A DNA stretch of 50,852 nt, from NCBI GenBank assembly GCA_021811525.1, contig JAJZOK010000150.1, positions 1-50,852 of the forward strand. The letters are read 5' to 3'. Both the position numbers and the translations under genes were made by a program. The notes under the pieces are model-generated. The model ran no database searches. It worked only from the letters and a program-made list of their open reading frames with translations, and was not told the DNA's origin. The stretch comes from Thermoplasmata archaeon (lineage in GTDB: Archaea > Thermoplasmatota > Thermoplasmata > Thermoplasmatales > Thermoplasmataceae). Below, piece after piece: positions 50,776 through 50,852 of this stretch (the first letter of the stretch is position 1; each line of letters opens with the position of its first letter).

Positions 50776-50852
50776 ATGGCGGATAAGAAATCTGAGGGAT
50801 TCCAGTCTGGCGCTGGACTTATCAGGTATTTCGAAGAGGAAGAAATATCCGG
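50776..50852 (+). CDS. Preprotein translocase subunit Sec61-beta (5' part)
   Basis: ATG 50776 opens a frame that runs off the right edge after 25 codons. The start MADKKSEGFQSGAGLIRYFEEEE has the FQSGAGLIRYFEEE signature that precedes the single membrane helix of archaeal Sec61-beta (also called SecG). The protein is a small subunit of the SecYEbeta export channel. A TTAAATA box about 29 nt upstream supports the start. Confidence 0.9.
   Translation, partial: MADKKSEGFQSGAGLIRYFEEEEIS

Overview
This is a gene-dense stretch of an archaeal chromosome, most likely from a heterotrophic member of the Thermoplasmatales; the genus cannot be fixed from the sequence. The evidence is a clear mevalonate 3-kinase (the enzyme of the Thermoplasma-type mevalonate route), a thermosome, RfcL, RPA with an RPA-associated protein, Taw1, Sec61-beta, archaeal-type CoaBC, and promoters in which a TATA-like box lies about 22-29 nt upstream of the start codon. 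That spacing implies mostly leaderless mRNAs, including some with TTG or GTG starts.

Region 1 (1-27150) is core genome. It holds rfcL (cut by the window edge) with a tRNA-binding protein and an acyl-CoA dehydrogenase; taw1; a GNAT protein; the thermosome; DUF1805 and Nudix proteins; an amino-acid-fermentation block (ADP-forming acyl-CoA synthetase acdAB plus indolepyruvate:ferredoxin oxidoreductase iorAB); a GHMP sugar kinase divergent from inorganic pyrophosphatase; an MFS transporter; a UbiA/UbiD pair probably for menaquinone; pyruvate phosphate dikinase; an alpha/beta hydrolase; a thioesterase-coaBC-nitrilase operon; and a TrmB regulator followed by endonuclease IV and a DUF1015 protein.

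Region 2 (27203-35305) is the accessory region and the main item of interest. A complete tRNA-Thr(CGT) gene is followed by five further copies of its 3' half, starting near 29420, 31725, 32985, 34244 and 35259. Two of these match the tRNA over about 45 nt and three are decayed. They cut about 8 kb of AT-richer DNA into five small segments of about 1.0-2.3 kb, each with one to three genes: a YVTN-repeat surface protein; DUF4386 plus two paralogous small membrane proteins (one frameshifted); a short-chain dehydrogenase lacking its YxxxK motif; an RHH/PIN toxin-antitoxin pair; and a VapB/VapC pair. The sequence after the tRNA copies at 27203, 29420 and 31725 is also homologous over about 180 nt, so several segments share the same left end. 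No recombinase is encoded in the window. The layout looks like a tandem array of small integrated elements, or integron-like cassettes, at one tRNA attachment site, mobilised in trans if they are still mobile.

Region 3 (35500-50852) returns to denser core-like sequence: a DUF998 membrane protein, an HTH/coiled-coil protein, an unlisted 48-residue zinc-finger protein at 37218, a MarR-controlled multidrug exporter, an aldo/keto reductase, a Rieske protein, an MFS transporter, the RPA operon, a divergent GNAT/N-acylamino-acid-racemase pair, the two-subunit glycine decarboxylase P protein, mevalonate 3-kinase and the start of Sec61-beta.

Metabolically the window describes a peptide or amino-acid-using heterotroph: IOR makes aryl-acyl-CoAs, ACD harvests ATP from them, GcvP cleaves glycine, PPDK and pyrophosphatase support gluconeogenesis, and mevalonate 3-kinase feeds archaeal lipid synthesis.
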